From contig CAUJNA010001502.1 of the NCBI GenBank assembly GCA_963377175.1, positions 997,001 through 1,061,000 on the forward strand: a DNA stretch of 64,000 nucleotides. Direction: 5' to 3'. Both the position numbers and the translations under genes were made by a program. Positions 1 through 11,029 of this stretch are shown piece by piece. Within the stretch, counting starts at the first letter, position 1. The number at the start of each line of letters is the position of its first letter. The stretch is from Effrenium voratum (lineage: Eukaryota; Sar; Dinophyceae; Suessiales; Symbiodiniaceae). Below the pieces are notes generated by a model, which was not told the DNA's origin, ran no database searches, and saw nothing but the letters and a program-made list of their open reading frames with translations.

Positions 1-54
1 ATTGGGCTTAATGTCGAAGCAGCTCCCCCCCCCCCCCGCAAACCCGGCGGTCTC

Positions 55-117
55 CTTCATTTTGTTCGCCACTTTGATCTCCTTCTCGATCTGTTTGAAG
101 ATGTAGTTTTTAAGGTC
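55..117 (-). CDS. candidate exon, Lys/Glu-rich (unidentified gene)
   Basis: The minus strand reads DLKNYIFKQIEKEIK followed by VANKMK, an amphipathic, charged stretch typical of a coiled coil. It begins directly after CAG followed by G (AG at 119-118) and can end at AAG before a GA donor at 54-53, matching the splice pattern proved in the ARF genes of this window. It is the most downstream visible piece of a minus-strand gene and may continue beyond the window. The protein family is not recognised. The poly-C run at about 25-37 lies just downstream. Confidence 0.5.
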
Positions 118-693
118 CTGCTTGCGCACATATTCCCCATAGGAGAAGACCGAAAACTACAAATCCATGTTCGGAGATGGTATTGGGGAAGGGACCCCCC
201 TTTTGGGTTTCACGTTGATTTGTAGGCAGGCATCCGTGCGGTTTGTTGCACGCCAAAACACTGCTCCCTTCAAACAAAAATCACGTCATGTGTCGCAACA
301 ACAGTCCTTATTTGACAAATCAAGTGAGAAAACTTGTCATTTGCATCAGGCAATTACTAAAACACCCAGTCACGACGCAACCAATCCTCTTGAAAACCGG
401 CAGGGAAACATCAAGCTTCACCGAATGGAAGAGAAGGCACTGCGCATTCCTCAGCGAGTTCCTTCAAGCTTTTATCCGACCCAAAATGAATGGAACCCCG
501 GTATAAACGAAACCTTCAATGGAACTTGTGCAATTCACGGGTTGGTTCGCAACCCGCCCAGTTCAGAGCTGGAAACATTCGCTTGGAGAGCAAAAGGTCC
601 AAGGTCTTGGGGTTTCTAAAGTGTGCGGATTTATTTATTTTATTTTTTTTCGGATTTTTTTGAGATTGTTCTTTCGTTTTTCGTCCGGGCCAG

Positions 694-735
694 TAAAATG
701 TTGTATTTTACAGCATTTTCTCGCGAAATTGACGC
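694..735 (+). repeat. dispersed 42-bp repeat, copy 1
   Basis: This AT-rich segment, ending with the motif TTTTCTCGCGAAATTGA, recurs almost unchanged at 1301-1343. The two copies flank the first units of the G-rich tandem repeat, so they probably belong to the same larger composite element. Confidence 0.7.
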
Positions 736-924
736 ATTTTACACAAGCCCATCAACATCCCAAAGATCATTTTCAACATCCCCCGCATGTCCGACCAACA
801 TCCCTAGCATCACCAACAAATCGTGGGTAACAAAATCAAAAAAAGTAGCTGGCGGGTTGACGGGGTCAAAAAAGATGATGATTCAAATAGGAGAGCATTT
901 CAACAAAAAAAACACTAAAAAGTA

Positions 925-1565
925 GCGGGGGGGGTTGGGGGGGGGCGGTAGCCGCCCCCATGATGTTGTTTGCAGAAGTGATGATTTGAATATGGGTGCA
1001 ATTAAACCTCTGCAAAAAGTCCAAAACGTAGCGGGGGGTTGGGGGGGGCGGCAGCCCCCCCCCCATGATGTTCGAAGAACTGATGATTCAACTAGGGGTG
1101 CAACTAATTAAATCTCTGTAGAAAATCTAAAACGTAGCGGGGGGGTTGGGGGGGGGGCGGCAGCCCCCCCAATGATGTGATGATTCAAGAAAGGGTGCGA
1201 TAGAATTTAAAGGGCAGCGGGAGGGTTGGCGGGGGTGGCTTCCCCTATGATGTTCGAAGAAGTACATACATGCAGACATACATGGATTACACAGAATACC
1301 TAAAATGTCGTATTTTGCAGCATTTTCTCGCGAAATTGAACGCTCGAAAAGTGATGATTGAACTAAGGGTGCAATTCAATCTCTGCAAGATAAATCCAAA
1401 AAGTAGCGGGGGGGAGGCGGCAGCCCCCCCCCCATGATGTTTGAAGAAGTGTTGATTCAAATAGGGGTGCAATTACTCAATCTAAACAGTAGCGAGTGGG
1501 TTGGTGGGTTGCGGGGGGGCTTCCCCCCCCATGATGTTCAAAGAAATGATGATTCAAATAGGGAG
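925..1565 (+). repeat. G-rich tandem repeat, about six units of roughly 70-105 bp
   Basis: Each unit has a core of GGGGGTTGGGGGGG, then a short GCGGCAGC, then a C run and ATGATGTTCGAAGAAGTGATGATTCA, followed by a stretch with GGGTGCAATTAA and ATCTCTG (cores near 929, 1030, 1136, 1217, 1403 and 1494). The G run and the following C run can pair into a hairpin. The same unit occurs at 42.89-43.21 kb inside an ARF intron, so this is a dispersed family. No gene is seen from 118 to about 2010 apart from these repeats and a Lys-rich low-complexity stretch at 1.6-1.83 kb. Confidence 0.75.
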
Positions 1566-2012
1566 GAACTGGTGATGCTGATGACGCGGGAAGCCACATC
1601 CAAAAACCAATGAAAGGGTGCAAAAGCCAAAAAGCCCGGAGCAGAGGATGCAACAAGCGAAAGCCGCCAAAAGCTGCAAAAACCAGCGAAAAGCCGCAAA
1701 AGCCAAAATGCCACCTGTCAAAGAGGAACTGGGAATCCAGAGGATGCGAAAGGCCAAAGCCCAGAAGCCAAAAAGCCAAGAAGCCAAGAAGCCAAAAGCG
1801 AAAAATAGAATTAAAAAAAAAAAAAAAAAAACATACCCCTCCTTTCAAAAATAAGAGGCGACATGAATAATTACCGATCATTTACTTCGACAATCACGCG
1901 TCTTTTGGTTCTACATGACCTCAACACCCCCATTCTAATTTACTCTACTTATTTGGGCCCGAATGTAAGCATATTCGGGGCCAGGAACAAGGTATGTGGG
2001 AGTGGCCGATTC

Positions 2013-2077
2013 GAAAGTCCACTTCTGTGATGCCTCCGAAGGCCTTGACAAATTCTTCAGGTGTGACGGCTCCCGAC
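2013..2077 (-). CDS. candidate exon (unidentified gene)
   Basis: The minus strand reads SGAVTPEEFVKAFGG followed by ITEVDF, a protein-like stretch reminiscent of acidic helix-loop sequence, though no family is recognised. The start is placed after AAGAG followed by G. The end is placed at a GA donor at 2012-2011, but a GC donor after AAG at 2044 is equally possible and would shorten it. The frame stays open beyond both. Confidence 0.45.
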
Positions 2078-2671
2078 CTCTTGAGCACCAACCCCCACAC
2101 CCAAATTGCAATTTTCCCGCCAAAGGATCCACAGGCAGACGCCTACTTCAAAGTCTAAAACACGAAGCAGGGTCGAGGGAGTGATCCCCAAGATGTGTGG
2201 AAATGCACAGGGCCTGGGCGGAGATGCATAAACATAAAGCGGCCTGGCACCGTGGGTGCTAAACAGGGGTCTGGCAAAACAGAACAGTTACTGCAGGTTG
2301 ACATGGGCTCGTTCTCTAATCGACAAGCCTGGGCAGAATTGCGGGAATCTCACAAACCGGAAACACGGATCCCCTACTTGGTTGCTGTTGACCCCTCTGC
2401 AACAAAGTGTAACCTTTTGGTGGGGTTAATAACACACCCTGATTTCAACCGAACAGCTCGAGTATAAAGATCTAACCCAACTCCAATCAAGCCCAGTAAA
2501 CTTGGTTGCTGTTGACCCCCCTGCAAAAAGTTTAACTTTTTGGAGGTTTAGTGGAAAACCCTTTGGTTTCAACCAAAAAGTTAAAGTCTAAAGATCCAAC
2601 CCAATAGCAGCCCAGCAAAGACCTTCATCTCACCTCGTTTTACCCCCCGAACTCGCTCGTCACATCCGAAC

Positions 2672-2707
2672 GCTCGCCCCCCGGTCCCCGGGGCACCCCA
2701 GGATCGC
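2672..2707 (-). CDS. candidate short exon (unidentified gene)
   Basis: This GC-rich island reads AILGCPGDRGAS on the minus strand between GAG followed by G and a GT donor at 2671-2670. At 12 codons it is close to the smallest exons proposed here. Other frames are also open, so the call rests on splice pattern and base composition only. Confidence 0.35.
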
Positions 2708-2942
2708 CTCGGTCCGTGGGGGCAAGGATTGTGGTGAGTACCAGCCAGTCAGCAGATCCAAAATGGAAGTGGGGCACCTTGCCATAAATCAACGAACATG
2801 AAAAGGTGCCCGTTTGCATGTAGGTTTCATCCAAGTTACCAAGTAGGACTGAGCTCACTTACGGATGGGAAAACACCGAGTGAGAAAAGCCAAATGACTA
2901 AGGGGACCCCAGGATCCACGCACTGCTGGTTGATTTTGTATG

Positions 2943-2961
2943 GGGTGTGTGTGTGTGTGTG
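2943..2961 (+). repeat. GT microsatellite
   Basis: A short run of GT dinucleotides in presumed intron sequence. Confidence 0.8.
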
Positions 2962-3060
2962 TCTCATGTTTAGGCCATGAGGTTGGTTCGTCCCTGGCCA
3001 CTACTAAAACCATAAGGATGGCCAAACTCAAACCTTCGGCCGCTTCAAAGTCCAACATAC

Positions 3061-3185
3061 TGTGGACGAGATCCATTTCGCACCGCCTAAGAAACCCTGG
3101 ATTCGGATGGTTCCCCAACGTAAATACCAATAAACGTTATGGTTTCTCATGGATGCCAAGTGGTGCGAAATGCATTTCGTCCACC
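3061..3185 (+). mobile_element. short inverted-repeat element (hairpin family G)
   Basis: The 22-bp arms at 3063-3084 (TGGACGAGATCCATTTCGCA...) and 3162-3183 are inverted copies with few mismatches. The interior carries a GGTATTTAC-like core next to TTCCCCAA. Related copies lie at about 9939-10045, 26341-26425 and 28255-28347, each ending in CATCCACAGT or similar. The size, inverted ends and lack of coding capacity fit a non-autonomous DNA transposon (MITE). Confidence 0.6.
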
Positions 3186-3538
3186 CACAGGTACAGGCTA
3201 CGAAAGCAGTGGATCGCGACATCGGCTCGAGGCCTTACCTCGCCAGGTCCCCAGGCGCCAAACGTGAAAATCACTCTTCGGGGTTCACTTAAAAGCACAA
3301 GCAACTGAATGTCATCTCTACTTCCTTGGCATGGTAGCGAAAAAAACTGACTGTTTTTTGCAGACCCCCGGTAAAAATGAACAGAACCAACAAACTGAAA
3401 AACCAAAAAACATGCCAAGAACAGCGGAGGAATGGCTGGGAACCACCAGGCTACTAAAAACCGGGGCCCAGCTTCTCCTTTCCGGCCTCTCGAAAAACAA
3501 AACTCGGCCGCCCGCTGCTTCAACCGAAGCGAACAAAC

Positions 3539-3634
3539 TGAGGCGTCGGCGGCGGCGGAATCGATTTGGCGCTTCTTGTCCAACGTCATGGTCTCCAAGC
3601 GCTGCTTGGATTCCTCCTTCTGCTCTTTGGCAGC
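3539..3634 (-). CDS. candidate exon, coiled-coil type (unidentified gene)
   Basis: The minus strand reads AAKEQKEESKQRLETM then TLDKKRQIDSAAADAS, 32 codons of strongly charged helical sequence. It starts after CCAG followed by G (3637-3635) and ends before a GT donor at 3538-3537. With the exons at 55, 4.9, 5.5, 6.1, 6.7 and 12.3 kb it suggests one long minus-strand coiled-coil gene, although not every junction phase could be reconciled. Confidence 0.6.
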
Positions 3635-4885
3635 CTGGATCCATCCATCTGCTCACCGGGTTTGCTCTCACAGAAACTGCCCATCCCAAGGGGGAGAGTC
3701 ACCCCACTACGGTTCAAAGCTACGCTAAGGTGCCCCAAGGACGCCGATGTCACAGAAGCCACGTGTATGGGTGTGTCTTGTTTGAAGGGTCCCCCCCGCT
3801 CCAAATTGTGGTGTTGCTTTTCAGTTCTCCCGCACAGCCGCCAAGAGAGGCGGGCACCCTCAAAAAACGCCCATACAGCAAGGTTGTGGCCAACCCGACA
3901 CGTGCGGCTCTCGGTTCTTCTTTTTTTTGCATGTTACCTTGCCACCAACAACAAGAACATCAATCGCACACAATGTGGTTGTTGTCCGTGTTCGTATTCT
4001 GTGGAAGGCCTCTCGCGATGCCGGGGTTTCCTTCGGAAACACTTCTGGACCGCCTTTTCACAAAGTGAGACGTGCAATTTAGAACAGCCCCCCTGCTTCC
4101 ATTCCCTGAGCTGTCATTTCCCAGGATACTTCTTTCTGTTTTGTGTTCCTTCCGCTGTAGGGCAGTACAATTTGCCCAATGCCCTCCAACCCCCTTCCAC
4201 CCAAGAGGCAAACAGGCCTGCAGTGTTTCATTCCAAAGGTATGGCTACCTTGCAGCGCAGAAAGGCACAACCTGCAGAATGTTGCCTGGTTCCAAAAGGC
4301 CTTCTCGTTGAAGGAATCTCCTTTGTGGGGAACCCCGTTGTGAACCCTTCCTGGCCAAAGGACCAGGAATTAAAAGGTTCCCTTTGGACACCATGACTGA
4401 AAAGGGACCGACTTAAGGCAAACCAAAAGGTCAAAAGGTCGATTCGCTTTGGACCACAGACCTTCTCTAAATGCGGGGGGGGTGTTGGCGGAATGCCTTC
4501 CCACCAGTCGACGGTTGAGACTATGACGCCCAGAAACTTGGGAGGTTTGATTGACTCGACATGGGCGTCAACACCCTACTGCAAAGGGTCTTCCCCAGCT
4601 TCGCTCGTTCTCACGATCAGATAGATTTCAACACATACGTGTGTTTCCTAGATTGGCTGAACTTCAAAGAGACCACGTATTCTTGGTTTCCTGCATTTAA
4701 AGACACGAAACGGTTCCAGGATCAACCATTAACGGCCCTCTTGTTGAGAAGTCCAACTGAGGGAACCGGGCTATCGCACCATTTATCCGCCAAATGTTCA
4801 GCAAAGCGCCTTCATGTTTCACCGAGCTTGGGGGGGGCTCTCTCTATGGGCCCTGTGCCCTGCCTTGTCGTTCAGCCGCCCGAGC

Positions 4886-4921
4886 TTCCCCTTCTTCCCC
4901 GTGTCCTCCTCTTTTCCAGTC
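4886..4921 (-). CDS. candidate exon, Glu/Arg-rich (unidentified gene)
   Basis: The minus strand reads DWKRGGHGEEGE between TTTGAG followed by G and a GC donor at 4885-4884. The open frame continues as ARAAERQGRA, so a longer exon reaching about 4865 is possible. Composition matches the neighbouring coiled-coil exons. Confidence 0.4.
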
Positions 4922-5453
4922 CTCAAACTCAGCCGTCAATGTGGACGCTTGCGAGTGACCCTAGATCCGCGTTGAGCCCAATTCGGCTGGGCACTTCCTG
5001 GATACAAAAAGAAGAATGGGCACATGATGATATCATGGCAGATACAGTTATGGCCCATATGACCTACCTGGTTGCCTCTTTGGATCCATGCGGACCTTGT
5101 TGGAGCCAAGCCGTTCTACCATCAATATTGCCAGCGCAACAAGGTAAATATGGAAGCCAACCATGTCCAGAGGAAACTCCTTCCTTCTGGGGGGCCTGTT
5201 TGGCAGATAATGACAGGCAAACAAAGAAGGGCGTGAATCTGAAGACAAACACGCAAATTATATATAATCGATTCGAACGGGAGAAAGTGAAGGATCCCCC
5301 CTAGCAATCAACATTCAACTCATTTACCCCTTAGGGACCCAGAAGTACATGGTGATCACCTTTTCACCTTTTGGGGCCACTACAAATGGGAACCCATCTT
5401 TCGGGAGAAACAGAAAGTCATGTCGTAGCGGCATCGGATCACCGACGAATCGC

Positions 5454-5521
5454 CTGCCGAGTCGCTGTATCTTGGTCATCATGCCTGACAGCCGCTTGCC
5501 GCCCACTCCCCACGCCTTGGC
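5454..5521 (-). CDS. candidate exon (unidentified gene)
   Basis: The minus strand reads AKAWGVGGKRLSGMMT then KIQRLG, flanked by CAG followed by G upstream and AG before a GC donor (5453-5452) downstream. The exon is 68 bp and leaves two bases, so the next exon must supply one. The basic, Met/Lys/Arg-rich sequence looks helical. The family is not recognised. Confidence 0.5.
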
Positions 5522-5754
5522 CTGAATCGAGCTGAGTCGGGCTGAACCGGCGCTGTGCCACGAGTCTCCCCGTTGGCCGGTTTGCCGGCCAAAAGATTGG
5601 TCTGGAAACGTCCAAGAGCCAAATGCAATTCCTGAACAGAAAATGCTTGGGTGTTTTTCGGTCTGGGGCTATCTGGGGCTTGTGGCAACGCTCGCTTTAC
5701 CCCAATCGGTAAGCTCGCTAGAACTCGCCCATGGCCCATCCCCAAGCCCGCTAC

Positions 5755-5802
5755 CTCTGGAACCATGGCATCGGAGGTGGGCAGCCACGGCAGCTGCAAA
5801 CC
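5755..5802 (-). CDS. candidate exon (unidentified gene)
   Basis: The minus strand reads GLQLPWLPTSDAMVPE between TTTCAG followed by G and a GT donor (5754-5753). Other frames are open across this GC-rich island, so strand and frame are supported only by the splice pattern. Confidence 0.35.
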
Positions 5803-6100
5803 CTGAAAGGTCCTTCCTCCAAGCAGCAGCTGGTTCGCAGGCAAAATCCCAAGACTTGACTTGGGCCTCCTTTTTGCAACCAATCACCCTTCAAAAGCAG
5901 AAACGACCAACAACAGCCGGGTTCAAAGGCACATTCCTTGAAGTCCTCTCCCCTTTTGGCGTGGAAAGGTCCTGCTGTTTCCTCGCCCCACCCCGCCCCC
6001 CCCCCCAAAAAAAAAAAAAACGTACGCGGGCCAAAAGGTGGCAAGTTCAACCGCCCCTCCGAAAATGCGACCGGACCCGTGGCCCGTCTGTGTGCGCGGC

Positions 6101-6136
6101 CAGGATCTCGGCCACCTTTTGCTGGTTCTTCTTGTC
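6101..6136 (-). CDS. candidate exon, coiled-coil type (unidentified gene)
   Basis: The minus strand reads DKKNQQKVAEIL after CTCGGAG followed by G, ending before a GC donor at 6100-6099. The frame stays open for AAHTDGPRV if a later donor is used. The composition is like the exons at 3.6 and 6.7 kb. Confidence 0.45.
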
Positions 6137-6389
6137 CTCCGAGAGTGCGCACCGCGTGGATGGCCGACCCCCCGGAAAAAGCCTTTGCACGTTGGAATGA
6201 CCATTTGGGGCTCACCCCACGAACTATGTAAGCACCAACAGCAAACCTTTCCACACTTTTAGGGCGAACACTCCCATGCATGTCAGCTACTGCTAGGCTA
6301 GACATATGTGATCTTCATGGCAAGCCACTGTGGGTCACTTCTTTTTCCCGACTCCTAACCCTTAGGTGATGAAAGAAGTTCCGCCAACA

Positions 6390-6480
6390 CTGGGCTGTCC
6401 TCAGATCCCCCTCTAAAAGTGACTAACTTTTAGTGGGTTAAATGCAAATCCAACCACTAAACACTAAAGGTGCTACATCC
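6390..6480 (+). mobile_element. dispersed short element (family B)
   Basis: Begins CTGGGCTGTCCTCAGATCCCC, followed by a small hairpin of CTAAAAGT and ACTTTTAG, then ACTAAACACTAAA. Other copies are at 19427-19541, 26186-26292, 45575-45696 and 60926-61040. Complete copies end in GATGGCTGGGAACCACCAAG. No coding capacity. Confidence 0.65.
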
Positions 6481-6643
6481 CCACTAAAAGTCCCCACCAA
6501 CAAAATCCCCGAACTAAATCCCCACTAAATCCCCATTCATGCGAGTCCAACCAAGATCTAAAACGCTAAGTCGATAGATCAAAGGCACCGCATGCCTGGC
6601 TATGCTCCCGACTCGCGGCTCCGCCCCGCCCCGTTCGGCTCTC

Positions 6644-6697
6644 CTCTTGGTCCTTGAGCTCTTGCTCATGGTCCGTGGCCTCCAGCCGCAGCTTCGC
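6644..6697 (-). CDS. candidate exon, coiled-coil type (unidentified gene)
   Basis: The minus strand reads AKLRLEATDHEQELKDQE, 18 codons in phase 0, between TTCGAG followed by G and a GA donor at 6643-6642. The Leu/Glu/Lys spacing suits a coiled coil. A poly-A run at 6759-6781 lies just upstream of the gene strand. Confidence 0.55.
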
Positions 6698-6799
6698 CTC
6701 GAAGCGTCGAAGCCCAGCCCCGTCAGAGTCCCGCGCGAAGCGGCCGCCGAAGTCGAAAAAAAAAAAAAAAAAAAAAAAAAACGCCGGTGAAGTTTGTTC

Positions 6800-8400
6800 C
6801 GTCAAGAGGCGGTGAATTTTCGCAGGAAACTTGCACGCTCGAGTTTGGAGAGCCCCCTATCGTTTTCCAGCGTTTTTTGTTTCTAACACAAAGGTATCGT
6901 TTTTTTGAAGAAGTCCCCTATCGTTTTCCATGGTTTCAAGCACCTTGAGCTATGTGGATGTCCAAGTGTAGACTACTTTCCTTCTCCGTAAATTCTGACC
7001 GCGCTTCATGTGGGATAGACTGGGGCATTACGGTGGCATCCGGACAATTGCCTCTAAATCGTGGCTTGGAAGAAACCAATCCAAAACAGCAACAAACAAA
7101 CAGATGTACTTTTGAGATCCACATAAATGGACCTAGACATGAGCCGAACTGCATAGCAAGCATACAAAGGGTACACACAATGCTTTCCCTTGAAGTAGTG
7201 GAGACGGTCTTAGAACCACCCGATGGAGAAACCGAGAGGGTGCCTGTTGACGCCCCTTTTGCTCGATTGCTGTCTCTTCCAACAAAGTTCCCCATACGAG
7301 TACCTCCCCAAAGGGAAACTTACCTGATATTGGCGCCAACACTTTGATGTTTAAAAACCACACCCCCCCCCCAAAAAAAAAAAGAAGGAAGAGGAACCGA
7401 TGTTCAAAACAAAAAAAAGAAGAAGAAGAGGAACCGAACTTTTGGGGCTCCTGTCCAAACCCCTGGGAAAGGAACTTGAAACTTTTGGTTCGTTTGAAGA
7501 AGCTCGTCCTCCAGAAGCGCCTGGTGGCCTGGGATACAAAAGGCATGCCGTGACTCAAGAGACACCAGGACCGTGCTTATGCCTTGGGGAGGGGAGTCCC
7601 AACCTAGGGCCAAGCCTTGTGATGACCGTAGACCATGGCTTCGCCGACAAAGACACATATTTGAGAGTGTCGAAAGCATATTCTCCGAAACAGGTGGGAT
7701 GAAATGAGCACTTCACGTGCTTCACGGACAACAGCCTTTTTCCCCCCGCAATGACGGTGCCCGATCTTGTCACCACCGATAGGACTTTGTTTGACCCTGT
7801 GCCGCCTGATGATTGACGCCGGTCGGCGAGTGCATCGAGATCAGGCAACTACTACACCACCCCTCAACCCCCGTTTGAATCATAAGCCCTATAGCACGTT
7901 AAAGGCAACTGCACCATTGATTGAACAACCCAAGAAAGAACAAGTCCAGCAGCTCTTCCAAAATGGGGGGGTTGACCAACTCATGAAGGCCCTTTTAAAC
8001 CGTTCATTGATTCTTGGGAAAACTCAAGCAAGTCCCATAACACCCTATTTTCCACCAACTCAGTTGCCCTGGGACGAAATACAAAGTGCTCACCTTTTGG
8101 GGCGAAGAGTGGGAACCCGTTTTGCATCCGGGGCAAAAAGTTGAGATCCAGTCGATTCGCTAAGTGAGAGGAATGTCATAGGAATCGTTGAACCTATTCA
8201 TTTCAGAAAATGGAGGTAGGGTACATCAAGTAAAAACCCTACCCTCTACCCCTCTACAAGAACCAGGGGTTCAAATCCCAATCCAAACCAATCCAAACCT
8301 CCAACTAAGGGCAATCTGATGGTTGGGACCTCTTAGATCCAACACGCAAAGCCGAGCGATCCGAACGTCCCACGGACGATCCGAATGCTCTGAAGGCTCC
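6800..8400. other. presumed intron sequence without a clear gene
   Basis: Only A-rich runs (7370-7430) and one weak protein-like stretch were seen: minus strand near 7520-7485, ALLEDELLQTNQK after CAG followed by G. The latter could be a small exon but has no convincing 3' end. Confidence 0.5.
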
Positions 8401-8457
8401 GAAGGATCACCGAAGGATCCGCCGAGGCGCGTGGCGCTCCATGAGCGCGCGGCTGTC

Positions 8458-8494
8458 CTCCGGCAAGCCGTCCTTGCCCACCGCCAAGGAGGCC
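8458..8494 (-). CDS. candidate exon (unidentified gene)
   Basis: A GC-rich island reads ASLAVGKDGLPE on the minus strand after GCCAG followed by G, with a GA donor at 8457-8456. The frame stays open through DSRALMERHAPRR to about 8415, so the exon may be longer. All three minus frames are open here, so the frame choice is tentative. Confidence 0.35.
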
Positions 8495-9090
8495 CTGGCG
8501 CGAGGCGCTGAATCAGCCGCAAGAAGGGCGGGCGGGTTTTCGGGCGGCTTTCGGGAAACCAAAAGAGACCGGGCCCTACAAGCCCACGCACAAAAATGGA
8601 AGAAAAACAACGACGCCTTGCACACCCACGGAAGAAAATTGAAGAAAGGTTAAGGGGTCAGCGGTCCATTTCCCAAAAATGGTGAGGGCGAAATGGGTGG
8701 TTATCTTGAAATGGTGCCTTAACTTGTGTGGTTTTGAAGGGAAACCACAAGGACACCCGCCAGTCTGGAGTTCCCCGAAAAAAAGATACCCAAATACCTC
8801 CTGGGGTGTATTTCGCCCTTGACCTCTTTCCCCTTTCCCTCTTCCAAATGGGTGGCGACCCTCCGGTGAAATGATTATACACGTTCTTCTCTTGTGAGCA
8901 CGACTGAATCGGGTTTGAAGTTCCCACAACGCCATTCTGATCGAGGCCATGGAATTACTCGCATGCATGTGACACGATGAAAAAGGTAAAAGCCTTCTGG
9001 GAACTCCCTTTTGGGTTCTTCTCTTGTTTTGCAGGGGAGTTTTGAGATGTGCCCCGGACCCACCAGACAAAAAGGGATCCAGAGGTGAAC

Positions 9091-9115
9091 TAACACACAC
9101 ACACACAAATACACA
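9091..9115 (+). repeat. CA microsatellite
   Basis: A run of CA dinucleotides with one AAT interruption. Confidence 0.8.
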
Positions 9116-9288
9116 CATCTTCTCACCCCTCCCTCCTCGGCCGGAAAAAACAAATAAAACCGAAAGAGCAAGGAAAAGAAACCCAGCAGAATCACAACAA
9201 TTACAAGCAAATGCTTAGCCTCCAACCAGAACCAGTGTGCCCGACAGACCTTCATCTGCCAAACAGAACGAAGAAAATCGAAGCACGC

Positions 9289-9336
9289 CTGCGCCCGCCG
9301 CGGCTGTGCCCGCCAGTGGTCTGCATAGAGCCCATC
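9289..9336 (-). CDS. candidate exon (unidentified gene)
   Basis: The minus strand reads DGLYADHWRAQPRRAQ, 16 codons, between GCTGAG followed by G and CAG before a GC donor (9288-9287). The frame is open for much longer on both sides (preceded by ELEGWLSLAE, followed by ACFDFLRSVW), so a larger exon is possible. Not recognised. Confidence 0.5.
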
Positions 9337-10382
9337 CTCAGCTAAGGACAGCCAGCCTTCCAACTCGTGGCTTGGTTTCGTGGCTGAGAATATGACTGAT
9401 ATAGGGTCCCCACTTCTGTGACACTTCTCAAGGCTTTCCATTAACTCTTGGTTGTCCGTTTGCGAGGGTTTCCCAAACAACCCTAGCGGGTATCTTGGAG
9501 CAACAGGCAAAAGATCGCGTTGGACTGCTCGGAACATACGGTAACATACGTAACGTAAGTGCCCCTTGGCACGTTGGAATCCTCTAGCAAGCCTGGCCGG
9601 AAAGACCAAAATGGGTCTATTTACAATGGCATGTTTGCTGTTAGGTGGTTCAGTGCCCGTCTCAGTCACCTACATGGGGCACATATGGCACCTCCAAAAA
9701 TCCAAAAACCAGACCCCTCGAGCCTCAAGATTCGCGTTGCACCCCTACCTTCAAATCTCCAGAGGTTACACGTTGACGCTAGGACCCTTACGAAACAGAC
9801 CACGAAACAGATGGCTGATTTTTCCATGTGGGTGTCTTCTTTTTGAGTTGGTATCTCTAGTTGGGTTTGTTTTCAAATGAAGCCAAAGGGAAAACTCAGC
9901 TTCCGGGGGGCGTCTTCATAAATAGACAACCATACTGTGCCACCTTGAAACCATAAGCTTTCTTGGTATTTACATTGGGGAATGAGTCGCCGATGGGTTT
10001 CTGAACGGTGCTGCAAAATGGATTGCGCCAGCTATCCACAGTATTTCAGGCAAGCATCGTCACAGAGATGTTTGCGGAGCTCAATGAGCGGTCCATCACA
10101 TCCGTGCGCCTTGCATGATTGGCTTGCTCCGGATATCCAGTAAACCCTCCATTTGCGAATGCGTCCCCTCGAAAAACACACAAAAAACAAGCAAACATAC
10201 TCGCCCTTTAAATCCAACAAGGGAAAATAACAAACTTGAAACCACAGAGGCTCTGAGAAGTAATTTCAGGGCCAGTACAAATTTGTAACTGTGTCACAAA
10301 TTATTCTCATGACCAAATGTGGCGTTGAAGCATTAACCCTTGCTTATTCATATTTTGGTGTCCCTGGTTTGAGTCTTGATTG

Positions 10383-10431
10383 GCGTTGGAAGGGGAGCAA
10401 AAAATCAAGTTTTAGCTGCCAAGTGGGGACC
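10383..10431 (+). repeat. dispersed repeat (family L), copy 1
   Basis: A 49-bp stretch containing CGTTGGAAGGGGAGCAAA and AAGTGGGG that recurs with few changes at 24862-24910. Nothing coding is visible in it. Confidence 0.6.
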
Positions 10432-10759
10432 TTTTTTAAGGGAACCTGCATGGCTGAAAACCAAAGACTTGCCTTCTAAGAGTCGCCGGCTTGAGAGGCT
10501 TGAGCGGAGGGGAAAAACCATGTCGGACCGAGAAGAACAGGGTTCTGGGAAATGGAACCCACTTCTGTCATACAACAAACAGGGCCTAACCCCAACGACT
10601 ACCACCCCTTTTTCAAGGGGAGATTTCCTTGTACCACAGAAGTGGGAAGAAACCCCTTGATTCCACAACCCTGGAGAAGAATGCCTGACGCCATTGGCTT
10701 TGCAAAAGGCACCAACAAGGCAAAACTGAAGATCGGGTGCCTTGGCCCAAGAAAGTTCA

Positions 10760-10832
10760 AACTCCTCATTTGCCACTAAAATTGTCTTCCATTTTGTGAC
10801 TAAAGTCCAGGAACTCATCAAGTGAGCCTTGG
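10760..10832 (+). repeat. dispersed repeat (family E)
   Basis: Motif order: CCACTAAAATTGTCTTCC, then GTGACTAAAGTCCAGGAACTC, then a variant of AGGAAGTGAG. Related copies are at about 23040-23097, 28876-28936, 44390-44465, 46960-47045 and 51765-51852, with fragments near 29.1, 52.77 and 57.05 kb. Some copies carry GTACCCAAACTTGT upstream. Intronic or intergenic in every case. Confidence 0.55.
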
Positions 10833-10971
10833 AACCAACGAATTTGCGGGGAGATTCCCTTTCGGTCGCTTCACGAAACCAAAAAAAACTGCTGAGGGTG
10901 CCACAATCTTCCCGACCGCCCGAACAAAACCTTAACTCCAAATGTGCCGGGCCACGTGGTCAGCGACCTAC

Positions 10972-11029
10972 CTCAGCTCGGAACCGTTTGAGGCGCTCGC
11001 GCCGTGCGTAACCCGAAGGAAGCGAATGT
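10972..11029 (-). CDS. candidate exon, Arg-rich (unidentified gene)
   Basis: The minus strand reads HSLPSGYARRERLKRFRAE and ends before a GTAGGT donor. The start follows CAG but the next base is A, not G, which weakens that end. The basic helical composition fits the neighbouring coiled-coil exons. Confidence 0.4.

Noticed and set aside
3331..4396. Two overlapping plus-strand open frames of 245 and 276 codons, among the longest in the window.
   Set aside because: They overlap in different frames, have Ser/Pro/Leu/Arg-rich random-looking composition with no motif, and run antisense to a much better minus-strand exon at 3539-3634.
4561..5304. Plus-strand open frame of 247 codons.
   Set aside because: No recognisable motif or domain-like pattern, crosses low-complexity Pro/Leu stretches and opposes a candidate minus-strand exon at 4886-4921.
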